Part shown: positions 10,771 through 22,084 of the stretch, piece after piece
How the letters are laid out: each line of letters starts with the position of its first letter
Numbering within the stretch: the first letter of the stretch is position 1
From: Siphlonurus alternatus
Lineage: Eukaryota; Arthropoda; Insecta; Ephemeroptera; Siphlonuridae
Assembly: GCA_949825025.1 (NCBI GenBank)
Contig: OX463782.1
Span: forward strand, 2,677,501 to 2,741,500
DNA: 64,000 nt
Reading direction: 5' to 3'
Made by a program: the position numbers and the translations under genes
The notes under the pieces: model-generated
Databases searched by the model: none
The model's input: the letters and a program-made list of their open reading frames with translations, nothing else
What the model was told of the DNA's origin: nothing

Positions 10771-12293
10771 ATTTGTTTGTGTTATTTGGCTTTATCGTTG
10801 GCCCCTTTTTCCATTGCTGGCTTCTCCCTTCCTTTCCTCCTTCTGCTGAAATTATTTTGAGCTCTTAACCAACACCTCTTTAAGTCTGCAGCAATTATTA
10901 AGTCTACTAAGCATTTATTTTGCAAATCTACCCCCCTTAATATTTCAAACACAGTAAAAACTTGTTTTTACGCAATTGGTTAGATAAAATTCAATTATGA
11001 GTAAGGGAAATCGCGGGTCCCGTCAAAAATAATTAGCATTGCGTGGATAGGAAAAATTAAATATATAAGGTATTTCCTGAGTTCCTTGATTTAACGTAAT
11101 TACAAGTTTTTATTGTAAAATCTTGTTATAAAAAAAGTCACAGTTGTGTTTAAAATGTTAAAAATTAGTCCTTGCTCACCATATTTTTTAATTTCTTGCA
11201 TCGTAAATGTTTGAATAATTTATTTATTGAACAATATGTTTGTAAATACTCAATTAGTTTATCTGTACAAAAAATAAGGTTCATTTTAATTCTGGAATTG
11301 TAATTTTAACTGCATTTAAGAATAATTTTATGTTTCTTTCAATTAAATTCAATAAGAGCAGTAGACTTAAAAATTGGTTAAATTGACTTTTAAAATTAAC
11401 ATATCTGTTAGGAATTAGATCTCACAAGCTTTAGGAATAGGTTTTTGCATAGTAAAATTAGCAGGCACTCTTTTTTAACATTTTATAGTTCCAAGTTTGT
11501 TAGGACCATCCTAACGTTAACCATTCCTTTCTGCCAGCTCTTACTTATAAAATAATAATAACAAGAAAGAATAAACAGAACAACAATAGATTAAGAATTG
11601 TATATGAAGGAATATTAAGGTAGTTAATTTGTTAGAAATTAATAATTGTAATAATATGTTTTGTTATTTTTTATTTTGTTGTGCCTGATGGATTTTGAAG
11701 ATATATTGTTAGGAAAAAGAATGTGGAATATTATCTTGTTTGGAAAAATGAGCTATCTGCCGTGTCGGGCAAGTATATAATAATGAGCACTAATTAAGTT
11801 TATTGTTGCACATAATCGTGGCAAGACAGATAGAGTTTATCATTCTTGATAAGGAATTATACGGCACCAATCTGACTTACTATTCGTTTCATTTGAACAG
11901 TGATTATACATTTGATTGTCTCGGAACTACAAAATATTGATGGATTTAAGTACGATTGAGACAATTAAGTTTTATTAACTTTTTTTGTAGTTTTAGATTG
12001 ATTAAAATTCTGAGGGGATTACGTATTTTTAAATTTCGCAAGCTTGATCAATTCTAAAAAGTTGTTCTGTCTCTGATATTTTATAGAATATATATATATA
12101 AGAGGAAAAAAAAAATGATAAAATATTTTAAGTCTGGATATTATGCAATTATACTGCAGTATATTATATAATAATATATATTATATATACAAAAAGGTAT
12201 TTGACAGTACTATAAATATGACTACATATAATAAGAGTCGATCCTTAATATTGGTGTGGTCTTTTGGCCTATGTTGGTAACTATCAAGATATA
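10771..12293. other. AT-rich intergenic DNA
   Basis: Contains the family D element at 10951-11116. Otherwise I see no coding, RNA or repeat motif. Confidence 0.5.
10951..11116. repeat. pogo/Tigger-like MITE, family D copy 1
   Basis: Ends ACAGTAAAAACTTGT and ACAAGTTTTTATTGT. The CAGTA-AAACT(C/T)GT-TTACG type of end is typical of pogo/Tigger members of the Tc1/mariner superfamily (family knowledge). The body is shared with copies at 14909 and 18834 (AAAATAATTAGCATTG, TAGGGAAAA-like). Confidence 0.75.
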
Positions 12294-12918
12294 TTAAGGG
12301 TAAGGTAATTAACACACACAATGTTAAAAAAAATCCCTCACATGAAAATTATGAAAAAAATTTTAAGGGTAAGGTAACGCCACCAATGTTAAAAAAAATC
12401 CCTGACACAAAAATTCTGAAAAAAATTTAAAATATTCTCCTCTACACCCCCTATCAGTAGGTAAAATATCAGGTATACAAATACGATCTAGTTTTTGAGT
12501 TATGAATTTTCAAAGTTGGCTATTTTAAGATGGAGAAATGGAATTCCCATGTTAAATTAGTCAACTTTAAAAATTCATAACTCAAAAACTAGATCGTATT
12601 TGTATACCTGATATTTTAACTACTGATAGGGGATGTAGAGGAGAACATTTTAAATTTTTTTCAGAATTTTTGTGTGAGGGACTTTTTTTAACATTGGTGG
12701 CGTTACCTTACCCTTAATTAAATGTTCTCCTCTACATCCCCTATCAGTAGCTAAAATACCAGGTATACAAATTCGAGCTATTTTTTGAGTTATGAATTTG
12801 TATACCTGATATTTTAGCTACTCTGATAAGGGATGTAGAGTAGAAAATTTTATTTATTTTTTTCATAATTTTCATGTAAGGGACTTTTTTTAACATAGTG
12901 CGTGTTTCCTTACCCTTA
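12294..12918. mobile_element. Family A foldback MITE (old copy) interrupted by a younger family A copy
   Basis: The old copy begins TTAAGGGTAAGGTAA at 12294, is broken at GAAAAAAATTTTAA, and resumes after 12717 with TTAAATGTTCTCCTCTACAT, ending near 12918 with CCTTACCCTTA. The two halves join smoothly, which shows self-insertion at a TTAA. Confidence 0.85.
12363..12717. mobile_element. Foldback MITE, family A copy 1
   Basis: A near-perfect palindrome of about 355 bp: left end TTAAGGGTAAGGTAACGCC, right end GGCGTTACCTTACCCTTAA. The arms include TTTTTGAGTTATGAATTTT and its complement, and the centre reads GGAGAAATGGAATTCCC. Bounded by TTAA, non-coding; a piggyBac-class origin is inferred from TTAA. 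Confidence 0.9.
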
Positions 12919-13647
12919 CTTGAAATGGGACACGATATATTAGTTCAGCAGCGACGGCAGCAAGCAATAAATTAGAGGCAGGAGTTTTCAAAAAAAAATC
13001 TTAAATTCATATTAATAAGCTTTAAGTGGGCATATATGCAATATTTTCATTATATTTCTGCATGGTTGGTAAAGGAAAATATCTTGCTGGAAATATCGTC
13101 CCTCGTCCAGAATAATGAGCCGTTGGCCTACCACAATTCATTTGCAATAACCAGCTAGGTGAGTGCAATTATAAGGATAAATGTATAGCAGCAGATTATA
13201 GCTAATTTTAATTGCACATGAATTTCGGTAAGCAGACAGCTCATTATTTCGGACGAAGGACGATATGCCTTCTTAAATTATAACCTGAATTCACTACTAT
13301 ACTGATGAATGTCGTCTGAAAATTTGCCCATACATGCAATATAAGTTATTTTCTTACCTTTGAGAACTATTCATTTTTGCACTACGGGGGAGGGGTTTGT
13401 AGCTGCAGTACCGTCTCAAGTGAAAAATATAAAAGTTTTTTTTCTTCCCCCCCCCCCCCCAAATTCTTCATTTTTCTTTATTAAGAAAATCATTTTTTTT
13501 ATATTTTGCAAGGCCTCAAGGGCCTCATGAAATGTACCAGAGGGACACAAGTGGCCTGAGGGCCATATATATAAAGGTTAATTGGCCATCTCTGCATGGC
13601 TTGGTAGATGATTTTGTTTTGTATTATTTGTTATAAATAATGCAGAA
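12919..13647. other. AT-rich DNA with a hairpin
   Basis: Apart from the inverted repeat at 13093-13266 and a poly-C run near 13448, nothing recognisable. Confidence 0.5.
13093..13266. repeat. Hairpin element
   Basis: ATATCGTCCCTCGTCCAGAA at the left pairs with TTTCGGACGAAGGACGATAT at the right, and AATAATGAGC with GCTCATTATT. About 174 bp; no coding content. Confidence 0.7.
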
Positions 13648-13872
13648 TCGACCTCATTTTTTTATTGCAGAAATGAATAGAGGGGGCAAACGTTATGCTA
13701 CCCTGATTTTTTTTTTTTTTTCAGATTTTTTACAGACCTGGAATTATTTTTAAAAAATTATTGAAAGTCCTTTTTTAAAAATACTTCCAGTACTATAAAA
13801 AATCTGAAAAAATTAGGGTAGCATAATATGCACCCTCTATGCATTTCTGCAATAAAAAAAATGAGGTTGATA
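13648..13872. repeat. Inverted-repeat MITE, family C copy 1
   Basis: Opens CGACCTCATTTTTTTATTGC, AGAAATGAATAGAGGG, and closes with the complement (CCCTCTATGCATTTCTGCA and ATGAGGTTG). Arms: GCTACCCTGATTTT against AAATTAGGGTAGC. Copies at 18933, 30073 and 50541. Confidence 0.85.
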
Positions 13873-14159
13873 CTATATTATTGATAAATACACATAAATA
13901 CTAGTCTTGTGTAGGAGAGGAAGAATATTTCAGCTTATTATTGTATAGTCTTATTACTGTATTAGAGATTTTAACATAGTATTTGTCAGAAATGCATTAA
14001 AATTATATTATAATTATAAATAAATTATAATATTTATGAATTATATAAATTCAGAATTTTTCTGCAAAACTACGGAAACTATAAAAATATTGTGCATGAC
14101 GTTCCATTTTGAGACATAAGTGGAGAGACCAATTAAATTACCAATACAATTATGATGGA

Positions 14160-14318
14160 CAGGCGCGGATCCAGGGGGGGAGGCCTGGGCACCCCCCGAA
14201 ATTTTGGTTTCAACATGGGCAATATAGGCATTTCCCCCACTCCAAAATATTTTTTTAACATTGGCTTTATTATAAAGAAGGCAACCTCCGGAAAAAAAAA
14301 AATCTGGATCCACGCCTG
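14160..14318. mobile_element. hAT-type MITE, family K copy 1, with 8-bp target duplication
   Basis: Terminal inverted repeat CAGGCGCGGATCCAG / CTGGATCCACGCCTG. It is flanked on both sides by the same 8 bases, ATGATGGA (14152-14159 and 14319-14326). An 8-bp duplication is the hallmark of hAT transposition. 159 bp, no transposase. Confidence 0.93.
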
Positions 14319-14459
14319 ATGATGGAAGGCATGTATTTAATTTTATATGAGGGTTTTTACCTTTATTCCTTTATTGATACAAAATGATACATCAAATCTT
14401 AATTTATTTACACTGCAGGGAATTAAAGGATCGTTTAATTTCTATACTAAAACAATTAT

Positions 14460-14905
14460 ATATGTTAATATAGTTCTAGGAGTGTGGTGCCACTAGCTGT
14501 TTCTCTATGATCTACTTTTTCTCTTCTTTTTGCCTCATGTTGGCATGTTCCTCTATGATGCATTGGAAGGGTGTATTTAATTCTCTCAGCCCTAACTATA
14601 GGATGGTTGGTTACCAATGGCGGAACTTTTTTTTAACCTTGTTCACAGTGCTCTCTGGGGCTCCTAATAGCCAGTCTGCACACCAGACAATTAAGCACAG
14701 TTTCTAAGTGGGGCACGCATGTTGTTTGTACATTCCGCGGTCTTAATCACCCCAGCAGAGTATAGACAGCCATAAGCTGCCTTCCTCCTACCAACTCCAT
14801 CCTCTAGTAGCCAGTCACACCCATCTCAATTCACGAAAAGTGTGCCGTGTTTGAGATTTGAACCGGGGACCTCTCGGACATTAACCATAGTAGGTAGAAC
14901 TTTTA
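14460..14905 (-). repeat. Repeat with a tRNA-like (SINE-type) head
   Basis: On the minus strand, GAGAGGTCCCCGGTTCAAATC (B box GGTTCAAATC at 14855-14864) looks like the T-arm of a tRNA, followed by a long non-tRNA body. The A box is poor. Most likely an old tRNA-derived SINE; the outer limits are uncertain. Confidence 0.45.
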
Positions 14906-14908
14906 ATT

Positions 14909-15100
14909 ACAGTAAAAACTCGTTATTACGCAACTTGTTGTTAGGTAAAACTCAACTTTGAGTATAGATGATCACGATCCCATTAAAAATAATTAGCATT
15001 GTGGATATAGGGAAAACTTAATATAAGGTAATACTTGATATAAAAATAAGTAAACCTAATTTCCTAGGTCCCTTGACTTTATGTAACAAGTTTTTAATGT
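14909..15100. repeat. pogo/Tigger-like MITE, family D copy 2
   Basis: Begins ACAGTAAAAACTCGTTATTA and ends GTAACAAGTTTTTAATGT; shares ATAATTAGCATTGTGGATAT with copy 1. Confidence 0.8.
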
Positions 15101-15930
15101 ATATATATTGATGTACCATATGTTAATTAGAATATATGATTATGTATATCATCAACTATAATTTTTATTCTGCTTCTGCATTATTAATATACAAATTATA
15201 TAGTAATACAGAATATATACACATACTGTAATAAGAAGTAGAAACTGTTTGAAGAAACATCACAGCATATTATTTGTATGTAATTCAACTTCAAGAGACA
15301 GCCCTTGCAATATGTACATAAAGAAGAGGAGACATCCAGTATGGAGGTAAAATTGTTACTGAAAATACAAATTAAATTACCTGTGCATATATTGTACTAT
15401 TATAGTGGAGGGAAAAAAAAAATCAGTATATGGCCGCAGCGATAAAATATTTACTACGGAACAATACAGATCGAAGATAAGCTAATCTTTACATTCAAAA
15501 TCTTGTAATTATGTCTGCATTTATAGCTGTGGCTTCATATATGAAGTAGAAGAAAGTTTCAGTAGTATATATTTATAATACTTGAAAAATTATTATTGTA
15601 TCAAATAAAATATATAAATTAATTGCCAACATTTGATAATTCACAAGCCTAATGCAACAATCAATTTGTATTATAAAATGTTTTTCTCTTCTTGGTAACT
15701 ACACTGCCCTTGTCACATAATTTAGGTATTATGGTTTCTTGTCCTGTATTTTGGAAGCCTGGCTTGTTTTCTGTTACATGCAATGTCATAAAAAAAAAAT
15801 GCAAAGTCTATTTTTTTTTTCTTTTTTTTTTTTTTTTTTAGAAATTTTATTTCCCTTATATTTTAAAAATATTGTTTATTATATTTTATTGCAATTGCTA
15901 TATATAATGTTGCATAATGTTAATTATTAT
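15101..15930. other. AT-rich intergenic DNA
   Basis: No gene, RNA or repeat family recognised; poly-T run near 15810-15839. Confidence 0.5.
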
Positions 15931-16113
15931 AATGGAGAAATGAAACTTCCATGTTAAATTAGTCAACTTTAAAAAATCATAACTTAAAAAAATAGCTGGA
16001 ATTTGTATACCTGATAATTTAGCTACTGCATGATAGGGAATGTAGAGGAGAACATTTTAATTTTTTTTTTTCATAATTTTCATGTGTCATTGGGTGTATT
16101 ACTTTACCCTTAA
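15931..16113. mobile_element. Family A foldback MITE, half copy
   Basis: Carries only the right half of family A: the centre GGAGAAATGAAACTTCC, TTTGTATACCTGATAATTTAG, GGGAATGTAGAGGAGAAC and the end CTTTACCCTTAA. Confidence 0.85.
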
Positions 16114-16690
16114 TTGATATTTTTTCAAGGGTTTTCTTTATCTGTATGCAATGTGATAATTCATTTCATGATTTCAAATTAAATTTTAATAATTATTAGT
16201 CTTTTATTAAACACAGAAAGTGTACATATTAACAGCACTAGAAACATACATTATAGAAAAACATTACAATAGAACACATAAAACATACATACAAAACATA
16301 TATAATAGTTACAGAATAATAGAACAATAGAAAATGATAATAAAACAATATAAAATAAAATAACAGATGATACTAACAGCCTGTTACATCATAATAATAA
16401 TATATCATATATATAATCACATATATATAAGACAAAATATGACATAGAAAATAGATAGAATAAAAAAAAAAACTTATTGCTTCATTGCTATTCAAAATCT
16501 ATAGACTATATGAAATCTCCCCTGGCATAATCGCTAATAGACTTAATTCTAGATTTACAGATATTTAAATGATATTGGCTACAATATTCATTACATAATT
16601 TACATACACAAGATTGTAATAATATGTATCGGGACAAAAATATAGTGCAACAATTTTTACTGAAATTTGAAAAGATCAATCATAATAATA
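16114..16690. other. AT-rich intergenic DNA
   Basis: A-rich plus strand with runs of ACATA-type simple sequence; no gene seen. Confidence 0.5.
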
Positions 16691-17046
16691 TTAAGGGTAA
16701 GGTGACGCCACCAATGTTAAATAAAATCCCTCACACAAAAATTCTGAAAAAAAATTAAAATGTTCTCCTCTACACCCCCTATCAGTAGGTAAAATATCAG
16801 GTACACAAATACGATCTAGTTTTTGAGTTATGAATTTTTAAAGTTGGCTAATTTAACATGGAGAAATGGAATTCCCATGTTAAATTAGTCAACTTTAAAA
16901 ATTCATAACTCAAAAACTAGATCGTATTTGTATACCTGATATTTTAACTACTGATAGGGGATGTAGAGGAGAACATTTTAATTTTTTTTTCAGAATTTTT
17001 GTGTGAGGGACTTTTTTTAACATTGGTGGCGTTACCTTACCCTTAA
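16691..17046. mobile_element. Foldback MITE, family A copy 2
   Basis: TTAAGGGTAAGGTGACGCC to GGCGTTACCTTACCCTTAA, about 356 bp and nearly identical to copy 1, including the central GGAGAAATGGAATTCCC. Confidence 0.92.
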
Positions 17047-17238
17047 TGTGTTTATGTAAAGAAGTAGGCAGGTGTTTCTAGTTCCACTGCCTGTATTGTG
17101 AATCCTTATCCTATGACTTTATCAGATAGAAGCAATGTTTAAAACTGTTGAGAACTTCGCTGCAAATTTTTATGTAATACACTGGTTCAAGCAAAAAGTC
17201 TTCTACTCGCAATGGTTGTAAGAAACCATTAATTGTTT

Positions 17239-17438
17239 ATAATGTCTGTCGCACGAAGCCTTTTTCATTGTTAAACATGGGACGATGTAGTGCCTAATTT
17301 TGCCACCAGAGCAGAGAACGTAATGGCATTGTTGGCGCTAGGTAACCGTTTTAACTTCATAATTAACGGTCATTTTCCATAAGTTAACATGTAAATCAAC
17401 AACTGTCCCATGTTTTTCCCTTCACGCGACAGACATTA
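17239..17438. repeat. Hairpin element
   Basis: TAATGTCTGTCGCACGAAG and TTAAACATGGGAC at the left pair with GTCCCATGTTTTTCCC and TTCACGCGACAGACATTA at the right. About 200 bp, foldback type. Confidence 0.7.
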
Positions 17439-17870
17439 CACAACACTACTTTGTTTACTAACAACTAACAACAAGCAGAAAACTTTGGGTTCAAGAGACA
17501 TTTTTTTCTATCTCAGTACTTACTGTATTAATTATAAATTATGTATTAATTATTAGATTTTACAAACTTTTAGCGCGTGTTGTTATAGAAAAAATATTTT
17601 TACATTATATAATTATATTCTTTATTGTTTCAACCTTAGAATATTAAATATGATATTGTCCCCAATATTGGCAAAGTGGAATATTTTTCAATAACTGCAT
17701 AATTATGTCAATATAGTAATCCAGGATTTATTTGCTTGGTCCAAATCAGGTTCAATAATACAATATATATATAGTGTCAGAATAAGACTCTATAAACCAA
17801 TACTCATCCAATATTAGCACATTATTCCGAAGTTCAATACTGTATTTCTTCCCCTCTGTGATTATTTCAT

Positions 17871-17996
17871 TAGGTCTGTTCGTAAATACACAATCAGAAA
17901 GAATTGATTATTTGTGATGAACCTTATGTTTCATGTACAGAAGGTTCATCACAAATAATTGATTCTTTCTGATTGTGTATTTACAAACAGACCTAT
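17871..17996. repeat. Near-perfect 126-bp hairpin
   Basis: TAGGTCTGTTCGTAAATACA pairs with TGTATTTACAAACAGACCTA, and the arms continue almost to the centre (GATGAACCTT/AAGGTTCATC). A short piece with the same ends (GGCCTGTTCATAAACC, GAACAGACCTA) lies near 20765-20800. Confidence 0.85.
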
Positions 17997-18833
17997 TAGC
18001 ATTTCTGTGCATGCAGCTCTGATTTTAGAAGTAATCAGAAAACATTTTCCAACACAGTGGTGGGGGAAGCAAATATCTAAATATTTGGCTTAGGACTAAA
18101 AAAATGTAGCCGCAGCTGCTAATATTTTATGAATTTGGATCAATATTAAACAATTTTGTAGCATCATGAAATACCGTGTCTTACCGATTTTGTCTCGTTG
18201 TTTCAGGGGTTACAGAAGAGTGGCGTACTACTCCCCTTATTAAGCAACGAGATGCTACGAAGAAAAGCAGTGAAGCTGGATGGTGAAAAAGCATTGAGAA
18301 GCGAAAGTGTTTGATTTACCAAACAAGTGCAGAAACAACTATTGTGCATATCCAGCACTTATTATTACTTTAGTATTTATATACAGCAATTCAATTCCTT
18401 TAATCGGGATAAATTTTTAATAATAATTTTTAAACCATCAGACATAAGAGCAGTTTTTGCTCATAAACTGAACTCAAATTTTGGAGTAATTTTCTTACTC
18501 CGACTAATAAAAAAAAAAAATAAACTTGGAAGTAATTTTACTGTAATAATAGTTGTAAATTTTTAGCTTTGAAATGAAAGTGGAAAATTAATATAATTTT
18601 TAGTAAAATGTCATGCTGGTATAATTATTAAATATTATAATTGGTATGATTTTATATTGATTCTAGGAATTTATTTTATTTTTTGTTACAGCAAAAAATC
18701 TGCTTAACTTATAGGTAAGATGTGGTTATTTTAAACTTTCATTTTACCTTTTTTAAAAAATTTAATTTTAGTTTTTCATTTAAATTAATTGATAATTTAA
18801 TTATAATTTTCATTGTTTAAGTAGCATGCATAT

Positions 18834-19334
18834 ACAGTTAAAACTCGTTGTTACGTAAAGTCAAGGGACCCAGGAAATTAGGTTAATTACCTTTTAATTA
18901 TGTCAAGTTTTTCCTCTATACTACGCAATGAAGTACCGACCTCAAAATTTTTTATTACAGAAATGGATAGAGGGTGCAAAAATATGCTACTCTGGATTTT
19001 TTCAGATTTTTCCGAGACCGGGAAGTATTTTTTTAAAATTTTTGAAATTCCGTTTTATGACGTCATGGGCGTTAATGTCCTATCCTTTTCTTAAGGAGAG
19101 GCGCCTCGTGACGTCATCAAAATGAACTTTCAATAATTTTTTAAAAATACTTCCCGGTCTCAGAAAAATCTGAAATAATTCAGAATAGCATATTTTTGCA
19201 CCCTCTATCCATTTCTGCAATAAAAATTTTTGAGGTTGGTACTCCATTCTAATTGTTTTTGACGGGACCGCAATCTCCTTTACAAAATCGAGTCTTACCT
19301 AGTAACAAGTTGCGTAATAACGAGTTTTCATTGT
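18834..19334. repeat. pogo/Tigger-like MITE, family D copy 3, split by family C
   Basis: Outer ends ACAGTTAAAACTCGTTGTTA and TAATAACGAGTTTTCATTGT. The inside is interrupted by the family C element at 18933-19242. The pieces either side (AAGTCAAGGGACCCAGGAAA; GACGGGACCGCAATC) belong to family D. Confidence 0.85.
18933..19242. mobile_element. Inverted-repeat MITE, family C copy 2, inserted in family D
   Basis: Ends GTACCGACCTCA / TGAGGTTGGTAC. Arms AGAAATGGATAGAGGGTGCA against TGCACCCTCTATCCATTTCT. The centre contains two TGACGTCA octamers. Confidence 0.88.
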
Positions 19335-21729
19335 AATTAATTTTTATTTCTTTTGCAAAATGCTTTAACCATAAATAACAATAAGCACACAAAAAAAAAA
19401 TTATAAAAAATAAGTGTGCTCATAGTGTAAAAAAAAAAAAAAAATGTTTTGGTTTGATCTCAATGCTTTTCACAAGGATCAAGAATTAGGTATATTGTAA
19501 ACTCTGTTTTTAATTATAACAATAATTGTAATATATATTTTTAATCTCTGTTCTATATGTTTAATGTATGGGCTATTCTATTTAGACAAAAAAAAAAAAA
19601 TACCCTAAAAATATATATGGGGGTACGAGAATTTAAAAAATATATATATAAGCCCAACTAACAAAATATTTCTAATTTTTAAATTGATAAGGTAATTTGT
19701 GTTTTTTCTCTGGTAATTAAGGTAAGTAGAATAATGTGTTTTGTGTCTGTTTTAACTTTAAGGCGGGTAAGGAGGAACTTTTTTAAAATTTCCTCATTTA
19801 GTTCTATCTTAAAATAATTAGTAGTATATAGCATGCACTGTGGGCTTGCTGTCGTCAGTTAAGTAATGGGTTTTTAATTATTTTTATATGTAACACCAAT
19901 TTAACAATCATGGGAAGGGAATGTGAATTAAAGAATTAGAACTCTTAACTTTGATAATTTAATTGTTACAAAAAAAAGGGGGGGGGGTCTATTTAACCAA
20001 AATGTAAAAGGTCATGCATGCCTGTTTTAAACTTTTATATTGAAAATATAGCCTAATTTCTATGCTTTCAATGTAATTTATAATTTGGTTATAATTTTTT
20101 TTTTTTTTTTTTTTTTTTTACCCAAACTAGAATAAGAATAATAAAAAGGGAATGGGACACTTTTCTAATTCAACTTCATAAATCATTATTCATAATTTAA
20201 TTATATATCGGTAGTGGATATGTTTTTAAAAGAAAACAAAATAATTTAAGTTAATTAAAAGCATTTCAGTAGTTAAGTATTTTAATTTATTAATTATTAT
20301 TACGTAGCTTTTTGCTTTAATTTTGAATCAAATAATATTTTGTTTTATATGCTTGGGGGGGCCCCCAAATAGGCAGGACATTAAAAAAAATTGCACATAT
20401 TTTTAGTTTTGCAATGAACCCATCTTTCCTGTTTCCCAAAATTCCTACTGTCCTAACCGTAAAAAAAAATAAAATAAAAACACCTGGTATTTAAGGAGTA
20501 GTTATATTAGAATAAAAAAAAAAAAAATCAAATAAAAAAAAAATAAAAACCTTTCCAGTACTTTACGTACAAAAAAATATCAGTTGGCATCTGAAAAAAA
20601 AAAAAAAAAATGTAACAAAAAAATATGAAAAGTTAGTCTAAATAAATAAAAAAAAAATCATACTAAGAGTGTAATTCTTGTGTTTTAATTGTTATAAATA
20701 ATACCCTACTTTTGCAGCTATAATATATACAATCATATGTTATATTATAATATGTAATATAATAGGCCTGTTCATAAACCCTGCTCGGAACAGACCTAAT
20801 ATTATAGTTATTTTGGTATTTTAGGGTTAGAACTTAGAAAATAAACAAAATATTTTGAAGTTTTAAAATTCGAATTCATTTCAAAAAAGACAAACTGAAT
20901 ACATAGTTTTTTTAACATACATTACAAAATTACAAAAAAAGAACTGATAAAAACATCCAATCCCTTCAATAAAAAAAATTAAATCAATAATTATAAGTTA
21001 TTTTTAGATTTATATCTCGAGTGATTTTGAAACATATTAAAGAAGAAATTTCTTGGAAACTTTTAAATACTTAAAATTTGCGCGCATAAGTGTCAGACCG
21101 TTCCCAAAAAATTTCCAAATTTTCATTTTAATAAACGAGATAATTTTCTAAATTAATTAGACATTTAAATCATTATAGTGAAAAATAAATTTTAATTGTT
21201 ATTTCAAATTATTAATTAATTACATATGCCCTTTGTGTCTAAATATGCTGGAGTATACTATTTTTAAAACATAATTATCTAACCAGCTCCAACTACATTT
21301 ATTAATTAGTATGTTATTTACAATTTGAAAGAAACAAATTACTAATACATCATTATTATATTATATATTTTTACAATTTCGCCTTTTATAGTATAGACGA
21401 TAAATTAGATCAATTTTAACAAATTGATAATAAGAACACGTATAGGCGAATTTAATATTTTTAATCGGGGCTCTTAAAATTTCTAAATTTCTTCATCATA
21501 AAATAACATATTGCGTTGAGGAAAGATTTTTTTTTTTTTTCTTAGTAGTTTAAGCTCAAATTTAAAAATTGACAATATTTTTTTCTATTACATTTTAAAT
21601 CAAACTCTTTGCTCTTTGATTGTCCAAAATTAGAAGTATATTTAATGTTTTTAAGAATTGACAATTAATGTTTGGCAAAACAAATAAAAATTAAGGAAAT
21701 TTACTATAATTTTCCCACCTATACTCTTT
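19335..21729. other. Extremely AT-rich intergenic DNA
   Basis: 2.4 kb of A- and T-runs, including poly-T at 20095-20119 and A-runs at 20450-20650. No coding, RNA or palindromic element beyond the short fragment near 20765. Confidence 0.5.
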
Positions 21730-22084
21730 TTAAGGGTAAGGTAACGCCACCAATGTTAAAAAAAATCCCTCTCACAAAAATTCTGAAAAAAATTTAAAAT
21801 GTTCTCCTCTATACCCCCTATCAGTACCTAAAATATCAGGTATACAAATACGATCTAGTTTTTGAGTTATAAATTTTTAAAGTTGACTACTTTAACATGG
21901 AGAAATGAAACTCCCATGTTAAATTAGTCAACTTTAAAAATTCATAACTCAAAAACTAGATCGTATTTGTATACCTGATATTTTAGGTACTGATAGGGGG
22001 TATAGAGGAGAACATTTTAAATTTTTTTCAGAATTTTTGTGAGAGGGATTTTTTTTAACATTGGTGGCGTTACCTTACCCTTAA
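21730..22084. mobile_element. Foldback MITE, family A copy 3
   Basis: TTAAGGGTAAGGTAACGCC to GGCGTTACCTTACCCTTAA. Arms are almost perfectly complementary; the centre is GGAGAAATGAAACTCCC. Confidence 0.92.
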
